In this document: in pieces, positions 34,091 through 42,579 of the stretch
How the letters are laid out: every line of letters starts with the position of its first letter
Numbering within the stretch: the stretch's first letter is position 1
NCBI RefSeq assembly: GCF_937960835.1
Contig: NZ_CALGPC010000009.1
Location: forward strand, 124,001 to 188,000
Reading direction: 5' to 3'
Length of the DNA: 64,000 bases
From: an uncultured Ferrovibrio sp.
GTDB taxonomy: Bacteria > Pseudomonadota > Alphaproteobacteria > Ferrovibrionales > Ferrovibrionaceae
Translations under genes and position numbers: made by a program
Notes under the pieces: generated by a model
What the model saw: only the letters and a program-made list of their open reading frames with translations
Told to the model about the DNA's origin: nothing
Database searches by the model: none

Positions 34091-37032
34091 GCGCCCTCCT
34101 TCACGGTAGCTTGGGCTGCCTCTTCGGAGGCGGCGGCCGGCCGGGCCGCGACACGGCGGGCGCGCATCGACTGGTGAGCGAGCGCAATCAGGATCAGCAC
34201 GGTCGCGCCGATCACCAGCGTGGCCACGCCGATATCGAAAACAAGCGCGCTTGCAACCGGGACAGATCCCAGCAGCGGCAGTTCAGCATAAGAGAAGTAT
34301 GAGGTCAGGAAGGGCCGGCCGAACAGCCAGGCGCCCATGCCGGTCAGCGCCGCGACGAGAAGGCCGAACCCGATCCAACGCAGCGGCAGCACGTTGACGC
34401 GGTTCTCGATCCACTGCGTTCCGCCGACCATATACTGCAGGATCAGCGCGATGGAGGCCGTGAGCCCGGCAACAAAACCGCCGCCCGGCAGGTCATGCCC
34501 GCGCAGCAGCAGGAACAGGGCCACGATGGCAATCACGGGGAACAGCAGTCGGCCAAGCAGGAACGACACCAGTAGCCAATCCGCCACCCTGTCCCCCTCA
34601 CCCCCACCATGGGGATTGGGATGAGCGGCATCATAGGCAGCCAGATCGCGTTGCTGCTCCGGGACATCAATGCTTTCCGGCGCCGGACGGAAGCGGCGCA
34701 GCAAGGCGTAAGCCGTCAGCGCCACGACGCCGAGCACGGTGATCTCGCCGAAGGTGTCGAAGCCGCGGAAATCGACCAGGATCACGTTGACTGCATTCGT
34801 ACCGCCGCCGTCGATGTAGGAATGCTGCAGGAAATACTGCCCCAGCAGTTCAGGCGGCGTACGCGTCATGACGCCAAAGGCAAGGGCCGCCATTCCGCCC
34901 CCTGCAATGATGGCAATGCCAAGATCGCCAAAGCGGCGCAGCCTGTCCGCCAGGGACCGGGTCGCACCGGCGATTTCCAGACGCCTGGGCAGCCATCGCA
35001 ATCCCAGCAGCAGCAGCACGGTCGTGACGATCTCGACCAGCAGCTGCGTCAAGGCCAGATCAGGCGCTGAGAACCAGACAAAGGAAATACAGGTGACAAG
35101 TCCTGCCCCGCCAAGCAGGACAAGAGCTGCCAGCCGATGGAACTTGGCATTCCAGGCCGCACCCAGCGCGCAGGCTGCACCCACCACCCATACCAGGACG
35201 AGGACGGGATCCGGCGTCGTCAGGGCAAGGTTACCCGGCCCGACGCCGCGCAGGATGGTAGCCGCTGCACCAGCGATGATCGCAGCGCCAACGATCAGGC
35301 GAAGCTGCGGCTGCAGGCGCCGCGTACCGAACCAGTTCTCAAGGCTGCGCGCCAGCCGCCACGACAGGAAGACCATGGTTTTTTCGAAAACCCGCCTGGC
35401 TTCCAGCCGGATCAGCGGGGTGTTTTCCGTTCCCTTGAGCAGGTAGCGCTGGAGCGTGAGATAGAGCAGCACGCCACCGCCAAGCGCGACAAAACTCATG
35501 AACAGCGGCTGATTGAAGCCGTGCCAGACAGCGAGGCTGTATTGCGGCGTAGCGTCGCCGAGTACCGACTGAACCGCCAGATGCAGATACGGACCGACGG
35601 TCGCCGCCGGCAGAAGCCCGACAATGATGCAGGCCAGCACCAGAATTTCGACCGGCGCCCGCATCCATGCCGGCGGCTCGTGCGGCGTCCGCGGCAGATC
35701 GACAGGGTCAGGCCCGAAGAACGAGCCGTGGATGAAGCGCAGCGAATACGTGACACTGAACATGCTCGCCGCCACCGCCGCAACCGGCATCAGCTTATAG
35801 GCCAGATGATCGGAGGCCGGAGCCCACAGCGTCTCGGCGAAAAACATCTCCTTCGAAAGGAAGCCATTCAGCAGCGGCACGCCCGCCATCGCCGCCGCCG
35901 CCACCATCGCAAGCCGCGCGGTGAACGGCATGAAACGGTTCAGTCCAGACAGGCGGCGTATATCGCGCGTGCCGGTTTCATGGTCGATGATGCCGGCCGC
36001 CATGAACAATGAGGCCTTGAAGGTCGCGTGGTTCATGATGTGGAAAACGGCCGCCACCAGGGCCAGCTCGCTGTTCAGGCCAAGCAGCAGCGTAATCAGA
36101 CCGAGATGGCTGATCGTCGAATAGGCCAGCAGCCCTTTCACGTCATGCTGGAAGATGGCGATATAGGCGCCGAGCAGCAGCGTCGAGACGCCCGCCGTTC
36201 CGACAATCCAGAACCACGCATCCGTGCCGGCCAGCACCGGCCACAGCCGCGCCATCAGGAAAACGCCAACCTTGACCAGCGTCGCCGAGTGAAGATAGGC
36301 GGAGACCGGCGTGGGAGCGGCCATCGCTTGCGGCAGCCAGAAATGGAAAGGGAACTGCGCGCTTTTGGTGAAAGCGCCGAGCAGAATGAGGATCAACGCA
36401 GGAAGATACAGCGCATGCGATCGGATGCGGTCGCCCGCCGCTAGCACGGCGTCGAGCTCGTAGCTGCCCACAATGTGCCCTAACAGAAGCACGCCTGCCA
36501 GAAGGCACAGGCCGCCGGCGGCGGTCACCGTCAAAGCCATGCGGGCGCCCTCGCGTGCCGCCGCCGCATGATGCCAGTAGCCGATCAGCAGGAACGAGAA
36601 AAGGCTGGTCAGTTCCCAGAAGAATGCCAGCTGAATGAGGTTGCCCGACAGGACGACGCCCAACATGGAGCCCATGAAGGCGAGCAGGAAGGCAAAGAAG
36701 CGCGGTACCGGATCTTCCGGCGACATGTAATACCGCGCGTAAAGAACGACGAGCGCACCGATGCTTGTCACCAGTCCGGCGAACAGCCAGGCCAACCCGT
36801 CCATCCTCAGATGGAAACTGAGGCCCAGCGACGACATCCAGACCCGTTCATACCGGATGACGCCGCCGTCTGCGATCGACGAATAGGCTCCCCAGACAAC
36901 ACCCAGGCCAACCAGCGCGATGCTACCAGCCAGCAACGCGGCCGAGTTGCGCGCAAAGGTGGGCAGTAGGCCGGCGCTCAGCGCGCCGGCGAAGGGAAGA
37001 CCCACGATAAGCAGAAGGAAGGCGTCGGGCAT
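34087..37032 (-). CDS. mnhA: Fused Na+/H+ antiporter subunits A and B (MrpAB/PhaAB)
   Basis: The large subunit of the Mrp cation/proton antiporter, 981 residues with about 20 helices. An NuoL-like domain occupies 1-500, with FFWELTSLFSFLLIGYWHHA and FWLPQAMAAPTPVSAYLHSA; HIMNHATFKASLFMAAGIID carries key His/Lys. A MrpA C-terminal region (DLALTQLLVEIVTTVLLLLG) runs to about 800. An MrpB domain is fused after it (LLRGHDLPGGGFVAGLTASI near 838). This fusion gives a six-gene group 2 operon, as in Sinorhizobium pha. First gene of the operon, with TAGGAAG before the ATG at 37032. The complex supports Na+ and alkali resistance. Five of five operon junctions are ATGA overlaps. Confidence 0.96.
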   Translation of the reverse strand: MPDAFLLLIVGLPFAGALSAGLLPTFARNSAALLAGSIALVGLGVVWGAYSSIADGGVIRYERVWMSSLGLSFHLRMDGLAWLFAGLVTSIGALVVLYARYYMSPEDPVPRFFAFLLAFMGSMLGVVLSGNLIQLAFFWELTSLFSFLLIGYWHHAAAAREGARMALTVTAAGGLCLLAGVLLLGHIVGSYELDAVLAAGDRIRSHALYLPALILILLGAFTKSAQFPFHFWLPQAMAAPTPVSAYLHSATLVKVGVFLMARLWPVLAGTDAWFWIVGTAGVSTLLLGAYIAIFQHDVKGLLAYSTISHLGLITLLLGLNSELALVAAVFHIMNHATFKASLFMAAGIIDHETGTRDIRRLSGLNRFMPFTARLAMVAAAAMAGVPLLNGFLSKEMFFAETLWAPASDHLAYKLMPVAAVAASMFSVTYSLRFIHGSFFGPDPVDLPRTPHEPPAWMRAPVEILVLACIIVGLLPAATVGPYLHLAVQSVLGDATPQYSLAVWHGFNQPLFMSFVALGGGVLLYLTLQRYLLKGTENTPLIRLEARRVFEKTMVFLSWRLARSLENWFGTRRLQPQLRLIVGAAIIAGAAATILRGVGPGNLALTTPDPVLVLVWVVGAACALGAAWNAKFHRLAALVLLGGAGLVTCISFVWFSAPDLALTQLLVEIVTTVLLLLGLRWLPRRLEIAGATRSLADRLRRFGDLGIAIIAGGGMAALAFGVMTRTPPELLGQYFLQHSYIDGGGTNAVNVILVDFRGFDTFGEITVLGVVALTAYALLRRFRPAPESIDVPEQQRDLAAYDAAHPNPHGGGEGDRVADWLLVSFLLGRLLFPVIAIVALFLLLRGHDLPGGGFVAGLTASIALILQYMVGGTQWIENRVNVLPLRWIGFGLLVAALTGMGAWLFGRPFLTSYFSYAELPLLGSVPVASALVFDIGVATLVIGATVLILIALAHQSMRARRVAARPAAASEEAAQATVKEGA

Positions 37033-37523
37033 CGGCTTCCTAAGATGAGATAACTCGAAAGGCTGCGAACCTATCCCAAATGTAGCTGTTTTGCAGCGGC
37101 TCGGAGAACTCTTGGGCCACTGCCTTCTGGATAAGGCGCAGCGGCTGCCCGTGCATCGGCTTCACGCGTGACTGCAGCATCGTCAGCAGCATCCCCTATC
37201 AAGTTCGATTCTCAAAAAGGAGGCAGCATCCATGACGGGCGACTGGTAGTGCAGTTGCGCCTGTGAAGAGGAAGGCGCGGCCCCTTCACGGACGGGCCGC
37301 GATGTTTCCGTCTTGTCCGGTCGTGCAGAAAAATATCCCATTGGGCGACAGCTCCTCCCCATACTCAGCAAGTTCCGACGCAGCAATCCCGTGGACGTGG
37401 CGCGCGACCCCGCGCCCGTCTCTCTCTCTCCGTGCAGCCTACATGGAAATGGTCCGAACAGGCCCGTCCGAACCGTTTGCTCAATATAGAAATGCCCGCC
37501 GCAGATTTCGAGAGGTAAGGCCG
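37033..37523. other. 491-base intergenic region between mrp operon and P450 gene
   Basis: It must hold the mrp promoter (minus strand). No convincing gene is visible. One odd element is on the plus strand: a consensus AGGAGG (37218-37223) 8 bases before ATG (37232), opening a 5-codon reading frame MTGDW-stop, after which the same frame stays open for another 79 codons. The downstream frame lacks normal codon bias, so I do not call a gene. Confidence 0.5.
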
Positions 37524-38810
37524 CTAATTCGCCGCCATCACTCCCGACATCACGAAGCCGCTGCGTGGGCGCGTCGGGATACGCGAGAGGCTGAAGCTTA
37601 AGTCCTGCTGAGGCACTTCATAGACAATTGTCCGTACCAGGGTGTCGACCGCCTGCTTCATCGCTGCGATGGTGATCCACTCGCCGGCGCAGCGATGGCC
37701 GGTGAAATGATCGCCCCCACCCTGCGGGATCAGGTCAAAGGCACTGCCGCTCCAATTGCGGAACCGCTCCGGCCGGAAAACCTCTGGTTCTTCCCATAGC
37801 TGCGGATCGTGATTGGTGCCGTAGACATCGAGGATCACCAGCGTCCCGGGCTCGAACCGATAACCCTTCCATTCGAAGGGCGCGCGCACCCGTGCGCCGA
37901 CGAACGGCGTGAAAGGGTAAAAGCGCCGCACCTCCTGCACGAACCACTCCAGATACTCATCCCCCTTCTCCAGCAGCGCGCGCCGGCAATCCGGATAGCT
38001 GTGCAGCGCCAGGGCGGCGAAAGTAACATAAGTGGCGATGGCAGTGATCGGCCGCAGCAGGTTGAGGACTTCCACCGCCGCCACCCGGGTCTCCAGTTGT
38101 CGGCCATTCGGCTCGCGGTACCAGGCAAAGCTTTCCAGGATGGTCGGCTGCTGCGTAGGCGGGCGGCGGCGGACTTGTTTGATCAGCCCGCAGATCCACT
38201 CTTCCGAACGCAGCCGCGCCTGGCGGGCGCGCCAGTATCGCGGCCCGATGCCGCCAAAACCGTCGACCATCGCCCCCAGATCCTCCGCCCGCGAGGCATC
38301 GGCCTCATACATTGGCACATCAGCCCAGGCACAGGCCGCGCGGCAGAAAATCTCCTGTGCCTCCTCGAAAAGCGTGATCCGATCCTTTTTCAGCCATCGG
38401 AGAATGGCAATCTGCCATTGCCTTGCCAGATGCTGCATCAGCAGTCCGATGGCCTCAGGCGTCATGACCGACATGAACAGCGCCTTCCGCTGCTTATGCA
38501 CATCCCCATCCAGCCCCTGTACGCCGCCGATACCTTGCAGCGTCTTCTGGATTCGCCAAGGCACGGCACCGTTCCGGATGAATAATTCGGGGTTGTAGAA
38601 TAGCTTCGCCGCTTCCGCACCACCGATACAGATGGCCTTCTCCAGCATGATCCTGGTCTGAAAGATATCGGATTGATAACGGCGGCGGCGCTGCTGCACG
38701 AAGGCATAGCCATCGCGCAACAGAAACAGTGTGCTATCGGGGAATAGATCGCGAGGAATGTTCGGCATAGCGGCAAAAACCGGCCTGCGCCTGAACTGTT
38801 CCTCACCCAC
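37524..38810 (-). CDS. Cytochrome P450, CYP152-type fatty-acid peroxygenase
   Basis: A 428-residue soluble P450. The heme-ligand loop is IPQGGGDHFTGHRCAGEW with Cys374. The K-helix motif is ExxR at Glu293-Arg296 (QEVRRFYPF). In the I helix the usual acid-alcohol pair is replaced by Arg253-Pro254 (LNLLRPITAIATYV), the hallmark of CYP152 peroxygenases (such as Bacillus YbdT and Sphingomonas SPalpha), which use hydrogen peroxide directly and bind the fatty-acid carboxylate with that Arg. Predicted reaction: alpha- or beta-hydroxylation (or decarboxylation) of fatty acids. No redox partner is encoded nearby, consistent with this. The 11-base tandem repeat at 38851 lies upstream. Confidence 0.93.
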   Translation of the reverse strand: MGEEQFRRRPVFAAMPNIPRDLFPDSTLFLLRDGYAFVQQRRRRYQSDIFQTRIMLEKAICIGGAEAAKLFYNPELFIRNGAVPWRIQKTLQGIGGVQGLDGDVHKQRKALFMSVMTPEAIGLLMQHLARQWQIAILRWLKKDRITLFEEAQEIFCRAACAWADVPMYEADASRAEDLGAMVDGFGGIGPRYWRARQARLRSEEWICGLIKQVRRRPPTQQPTILESFAWYREPNGRQLETRVAAVEVLNLLRPITAIATYVTFAALALHSYPDCRRALLEKGDEYLEWFVQEVRRFYPFTPFVGARVRAPFEWKGYRFEPGTLVILDVYGTNHDPQLWEEPEVFRPERFRNWSGSAFDLIPQGGGDHFTGHRCAGEWITIAAMKQAVDTLVRTIVYEVPQQDLSFSLSRIPTRPRSGFVMSGVMAAN

Positions 38811-38850
38811 GACGCGGTCTTTGGCCGCGTTTACTAAAGAACGCGGTCTT

Positions 38851-38872
38851 CAGATCACCCTCAGATCACCCT
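38851..38872. repeat. Tandem 11-base direct repeat upstream of the P450 gene
   Basis: CAGATCACCCT occurs twice without a gap (38851-38861 and 38862-38872), between the secreted-protein gene and the P450 start at 38810. An 11-base period places the copies on one face of DNA, as in some operators. Confidence 0.6.
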
Positions 38873-38875
38873 TTG

Positions 38876-39358
38876 TCAATTCACCACGCGCCAGGTGCCG
38901 TCGGGCATCAGGCAAGCAGTGCCGTAGCTGCGTTGTGGGGCACCGGCCACGGTGATGCCGGCCTGGTACTCGCGGCAATATTGGCCGCTGGCAGTCCGGA
39001 ATACCGGAGAGGCCGGCACCGCGGAGATTTGGCCTCCCTGGGGCGCTGGCGCGTAGATCACGGGCGGCGGTGGCACGTAGTAGGCGACCGGCGGCGGTTG
39101 GACCACGACCACGCGTGGACGAAAAGCCGGCGGTCCCCAATAGTGGTGGACATGCGCCGAATGGTGCCGCGAATGATGATGCTTGGGTGGCGGATGGTGA
39201 TGGCGCCGCGGTGGCGGGCCATACCACGGGCGCGAATGCCAGCCACCGGTGCTGTAATGAAAGGAGAAGCTGTCAGCGGCGGCAGGTCCGGCCATGACGG
39301 CACAGGCAGCAGCACTGAGGACGATGGCAGCAATACGGGAAATGGCCGAACGGGTCAT
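38876..39358 (-). CDS. Hypothetical secreted His/Pro-rich protein with C-terminal YCREYQ domain
   Basis: A 160-residue protein with a signal peptide (about 1-28, cleaved after PAAA). A His/Pro/Tyr-rich region runs from about 40 to 75 (YGPPPRRHHHPPPKHHHSRH), followed by a Pro/Val stretch. The C-terminal block GQYCREYQAGITVAGAPQ then SYGTACLMPDGTWRVV nearly matches that of the protein at 30337-30753. Two Cys in the block could form a disulphide. Function unknown; metal binding by the His stretch is inference. Confidence 0.8.
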   Translation of the reverse strand: MTRSAISRIAAIVLSAAACAVMAGPAAADSFSFHYSTGGWHSRPWYGPPPRRHHHPPPKHHHSRHHSAHVHHYWGPPAFRPRVVVVQPPPVAYYVPPPPVIYAPAPQGGQISAVPASPVFRTASGQYCREYQAGITVAGAPQRSYGTACLMPDGTWRVVN

Positions 39359-39552
39359 GACTTAGCCTCCGGACACATCATGACGGTAATGCTGCGGACC
39401 GATCATGGCGAATTTGTGTTGAACCCTACTCCTCCGCCGCAGACGGGGCCAGCGACGCTCTGCCAGAGGGAACGATCGAGCGGACACAATGTTACCAACC
39501 ATGACACCTGCCCGATTGTTATCCAGCGACTACCAGGAGGGGAGGCAAAAGG

Positions 39553-40368
39553 ATGGCTAATGGCGTCCTGCAGGGACATTCGCAGCCGATTCGTGAGACG
39601 CAGGTGCGCAATCAAGCCCCTACACGCGATGCAACACTGGAGCAGCAGCCTGCGCGAGTTCAGGCTTCCTCATTGATCTTGTCGCGCCGCCCCATCGTTA
39701 CGACTCTCGCCATTGTTGTCGCGATGCTGTTTCTTCTCAGCATGGCAGGCCAGATCGCCCGCTTCCATTTCGGGCACCCCACCGTGTTTGGCCTGGTCGA
39801 CATGTTCTATCTCGACCTCGAGAATAATCTACCGACCTGGTATCAGTCGGTGAATTTCCTCGTCGCCGCCGGCTTGATGGTCATGATCGGCCTGTCCAAC
39901 CGGAATAACGGCAGGCCCTTTGCCGCCCACTGGCTGGGTCTGGCAATACTGTTTTGCTTCTTGTCACTCGACGAGGTTGCCAGCCTGCATGAAAGCACGA
40001 TCAATCCGATGCAGCGTGTGATCATGCCCACGGGTATCTGGGCGCCGACCTGGGTGATCCTGGGCTTTGCCGCCGTCGCCATTATCGCCCTCGTCTACTG
40101 GCGTTTCTTCTTCCATTTCGAATGGCGGCAGCGCCTGCATATGGTGACTGCAGGAGCCATCTTCCTCGGCGGCGCCTTGGCGGCCGAGATGATGACCGGC
40201 GTGATGTTCGATACCACTGATCCCGACTTCAAGAACGCCTTTCCCTACGCGGTTCTGGCGAATATCGAGGAACTGCTGGAAATGGCGGGCCTGCTGATCT
40301 TCATCGACTTCCTGATGCGCCTTGCCGGCCGCAGTGCGCCGCTTCAGGTTATCGTCTCCACCAAATAA
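39553..40368 (+). CDS. Hypothetical multi-pass membrane protein
   Basis: A 271-residue protein with a polar N-terminus of about 45 residues and then six or seven hydrophobic helices. Acidic and His residues sit beside the helices: DMFYLDLENNLPTWYQSVNF (about 78), LSLDEVASLHESTINPMQRV (about 138), EMMTGVMFDTTDPDF (about 212) and NIEELLEMAGLLIFIDFL (about 237). Such clustered carboxylates at membrane boundaries hint at metal or proton chemistry, but I do not recognise the family. AGGAGGGGAGG lies before the ATG at 39553. It is convergent with phaB; the phaB terminator begins right after its stop. Confidence 0.7.
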   Translation: MANGVLQGHSQPIRETQVRNQAPTRDATLEQQPARVQASSLILSRRPIVTTLAIVVAMLFLLSMAGQIARFHFGHPTVFGLVDMFYLDLENNLPTWYQSVNFLVAAGLMVMIGLSNRNNGRPFAAHWLGLAILFCFLSLDEVASLHESTINPMQRVIMPTGIWAPTWVILGFAAVAIIALVYWRFFFHFEWRQRLHMVTAGAIFLGGALAAEMMTGVMFDTTDPDFKNAFPYAVLANIEELLEMAGLLIFIDFLMRLAGRSAPLQVIVSTK

Positions 40369-40397
40369 AAAACGCCATGCCCTGACGGGCATGGCGT
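40367..40397 (-). terminator. Rho-independent terminator of phaB
   Basis: On the minus strand, ACGCCATGCCC-GTCA-GGGCATGGCGT is a perfect 11-pair stem with a 4-base loop followed by TTTTTATTTGG, 25 bases after the phaB stop. Confidence 0.93.
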
Positions 40398-40422
40398 CGC
40401 AAGCCTTGGATCTCTGGCTGAC

Positions 40423-41145
40423 CTAATACATATGCTGGCCGCCATTGATGCTGAGCGTCGAGCCAGTGATGAACCCTGCCTCGTCCGCGACCAGGAACAG
40501 CACGCCACGGGCGATTTCCTCGGCGCGGCCCAGGCGGCCGACCGGAATCTTGGCGACGATCTTCTCCAGCACATTGGCCGGCACCGCCGCCACCATATCG
40601 GTATCGATATAGCCCGGCGCGATGGCGTTGACCGTGATGCCGCGGGCGGCGCCTTCCTGAGCCAGCGCCTTGGTGAAGCCGTGGATGCCAGATTTCGCGG
40701 CGGCGTAATTCACCTGTCCGTACTGGCCAGCCTGGCCGTTGATCGAACCAATATTAACGATTCGGCCGAAGCCGCGTTCCCGCATGCCGTCAATCACCGC
40801 GCGGCACATGTTGAAGCAGCCGCCTAGATTGGTGTCGATCACCGCCTGCCACTGCTCATGTGTCATTTTGTGCAGGGTGGTGTCCCGGGTGATGCCGGCA
40901 TTGTTCACCACCACATCGACCGGGCCGAGATCCCGCTCGACCTTCTTTACGCCTTCCTGGCAGGCGGCGAAGTCGGCGACGTTCCACTGATACGTCTTGA
41001 TTCCGGTTTCAGCCTCGAAGGCTTTCGCCTTCTCGACATTGCCCGCGTAGTTGGCGGCGACCTTGTAGCCGTTCTGGTGCAACAGCTTTGAAATTGCGGC
41101 GCCGATCCCCCGGGTTCCGCCAGTGACAATTGCTACGCGCGACAT
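40423..41145 (-). CDS. phaB: Acetoacetyl-CoA reductase
   Basis: Reduces acetoacetyl-CoA to (R)-3-hydroxybutyryl-CoA with NADPH, the PHB monomer. The 240-residue SDR enzyme has the cofactor loop IVTGGTRGIGAAISKLL, NNAGITRDTTLHKM, the catalytic Ser-Tyr-Lys in GSINGQAGQYGQVNYAAAKS, and APGYIDTDM. The ATG at 41145 is preferred over 41151 because AGGAGG is then 6 bases away. It lies 120 bases downstream of phaA but a terminator separates them, so it probably has its own promoter. Confidence 0.96.
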   Translation of the reverse strand: MSRVAIVTGGTRGIGAAISKLLHQNGYKVAANYAGNVEKAKAFEAETGIKTYQWNVADFAACQEGVKKVERDLGPVDVVVNNAGITRDTTLHKMTHEQWQAVIDTNLGGCFNMCRAVIDGMRERGFGRIVNIGSINGQAGQYGQVNYAAAKSGIHGFTKALAQEGAARGITVNAIAPGYIDTDMVAAVPANVLEKIVAKIPVGRLGRAEEIARGVLFLVADEAGFITGSTLSINGGQHMY

Positions 41146-41199
41146 GAACATCCTCCTGCTAGCTTTTTTGTTTGTGTGTCAGATGCCGGTCATTCCGGC

Positions 41200-41219
41200 G
41201 TGATCAACTGGTGATCAAC
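41200..41219. repeat. Direct repeat upstream of phaB, possible operator
   Basis: GTGATCAAC occurs twice (41200-41208 and 41211-41219), 11 bases apart start to start, between the phaA terminator and phaB. It could be a regulator site; no known consensus was matched. Confidence 0.5.
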
Positions 41220-41222
41220 AGC

Positions 41223-41254
41223 AAAAAAGGCCGGGATCCCCCTCCCGGCCTTTT
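41223..41254 (-). terminator. Rho-independent terminator of phaA
   Basis: On the minus strand, AAAAGGCCGGGA and TCCCGGCCTTTT pair over 12 bases around a GGGGGA loop, extended by two more T residues. It lies 10 bases after the phaA stop, so most phaA transcripts should end before phaB. Confidence 0.92.
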
Positions 41255-41264
41255 CCGCATTCCG

Positions 41265-42440
41265 TCAGTCGCGGGCAACGCACATCGCGATGCCCATGCC
41301 GCCGCCGATACACAGCGTGGCTAGGCCTTTCTTGGCGTCGCGTCGCTGCATCTCGTAGAGCAGCGTGACCAGCACGCGCGCACCTGAAGCGCCGATGGGA
41401 TGGCCGATGGCGATAGCCCCGCCATTGACGTTCACCTTGTCGGTATCCCAGCCCATATCCTTGTTCACGGCGCAAGCCTGCGCGGCGAAGGCTTCGTTGG
41501 CCTCGATGAGATCGAGATCCTCCGGCTTCCAGCCGGCCTTCTTCAGCGCGGCACGCGAAGCCGGGATCGGACCGGTGCCCATGATCGCTGGATCGACGCC
41601 GGCCTGCGCCCAGGAGACGATCCGCGCCAGCGGCTTGATGCCGCGCTTGTTGGCTTCATCTGCACTCATCAGCACCACTGCGGCGGCGCCGTCATTGATG
41701 CCCGAGGCATTGCCCGCCGTGACCGTGCCGTCCTTGGCGAAAGCCGGACGCAGGCCCTTCATCGCCTCCAGCGTCGCGCCATGGCGGATGTATTCGTCCT
41801 GATCGACGACCGTCTCGCCCTTGCGGGTCTTGATGGTGACGCTGACGATCTCGTCCTTGAACTTGCCGGCCTTCTGCGCGGCTTCGGCCTTGTTCTGGCT
41901 CTTCACCGCGAACTCGTCCTGCATCTCGCGGGTGATCTGCCACTGCTTGGCGACGTTCTCCGCCGTGTTGCCCATGTGATAGCCGTTGAAGGCGTCCCAC
42001 AGGCCGTCGCGGATCATCGTGTCGATGAAGCCGAGATCGCCCATCTTGTGGCCGGCACGCAGATAAGCCGCATGCGGCGCCTGGCTCATGCTTTCCTGGC
42101 CGCCGGCAACGACGATGCTGGCGTCATCGTTCTTGATCGCCTGCCAGCCGAGCGCCACCGCGCGCAGGCCCGAGCCGCAAAGCTGATTGACACCCCAGGC
42201 CGGCACTTCCACCGGCAGGCCGGCATTGATCGCCGCCTGGCGCGCCGGGTTCTGACCTTGGCCGGCAGTGAGGATCTGGCCCATGATGACCTCGCTGACC
42301 TCACCGGGCTGCACGCCAGCGCGCTGCAGCGCGCCGGTGATCGCCACTTGGCCGAGATAGTGGGCCGGAACGGTGCTGAGGGCACCATTGAACGAGCCGA
42401 CCGGCGTGCGGGCGGCAGAGGCGATGACAATATCGGTCAT
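41265..42440 (-). CDS. phaA: Acetyl-CoA acetyltransferase (beta-ketothiolase)
   Basis: Condenses two acetyl-CoA to acetoacetyl-CoA, the first step of PHB synthesis. The 391-residue thiolase has the acyl-enzyme Cys88 in VNQLCGSGLRAVALGW, the His in NGGAIAIGHPIGASGARVL, and the second Cys in LATLCIGGGMGIAM. It begins MTDIVIASAARTPVGSFNG. The ATG at 42440 has TGGAGG upstream; in-frame codons before it lie in the promoter region. It is separated from phaC by 139 bases that carry a palindromic operator candidate. Confidence 0.97.
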   Translation of the reverse strand: MTDIVIASAARTPVGSFNGALSTVPAHYLGQVAITGALQRAGVQPGEVSEVIMGQILTAGQGQNPARQAAINAGLPVEVPAWGVNQLCGSGLRAVALGWQAIKNDDASIVVAGGQESMSQAPHAAYLRAGHKMGDLGFIDTMIRDGLWDAFNGYHMGNTAENVAKQWQITREMQDEFAVKSQNKAEAAQKAGKFKDEIVSVTIKTRKGETVVDQDEYIRHGATLEAMKGLRPAFAKDGTVTAGNASGINDGAAAVVLMSADEANKRGIKPLARIVSWAQAGVDPAIMGTGPIPASRAALKKAGWKPEDLDLIEANEAFAAQACAVNKDMGWDTDKVNVNGGAIAIGHPIGASGARVLVTLLYEMQRRDAKKGLATLCIGGGMGIAMCVARD

Positions 42441-42522
42441 TGTGGTTCCTCCACTGGCGAACTGGACCTGGGCGAGACGGCGCGGCGGCATTCTCTGAGG
42501 CGCTCTGCCGCGCGGGTGAAAG

Positions 42523-42563
42523 ACGATAACGGCCTTTTCGCAATTGCGGCAAGGGTTGCCGCA
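42523..42563 (-). promoter_or_regulatory. Candidate phaA promoter with overlapping TGC-type palindrome (possible PhaR site)
   Basis: TGCGGCAA (42545-42552), GGG, TTGCCGCA (42556-42563) is a perfect 8-base inverted repeat. On the minus strand its second arm supplies TTGCCG (42547-42552) as a -35, followed after 18 bases by TATCGT (42523-42528). PhaR of other bacteria binds TGC-rich palindromes, so a repressor bound here would block the -35. Inferred from sequence only. Confidence 0.5.
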
Positions 42564-42579
42564 TCGCAAAATCGCGGGG

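Noticed and set aside
37263..37601. Possible 112-residue gene on the plus strand at the P450 3' end
   Set aside because: It overlaps the P450 coding end, starts with no ribosome site and has an Arg/Ala-rich shadow composition.
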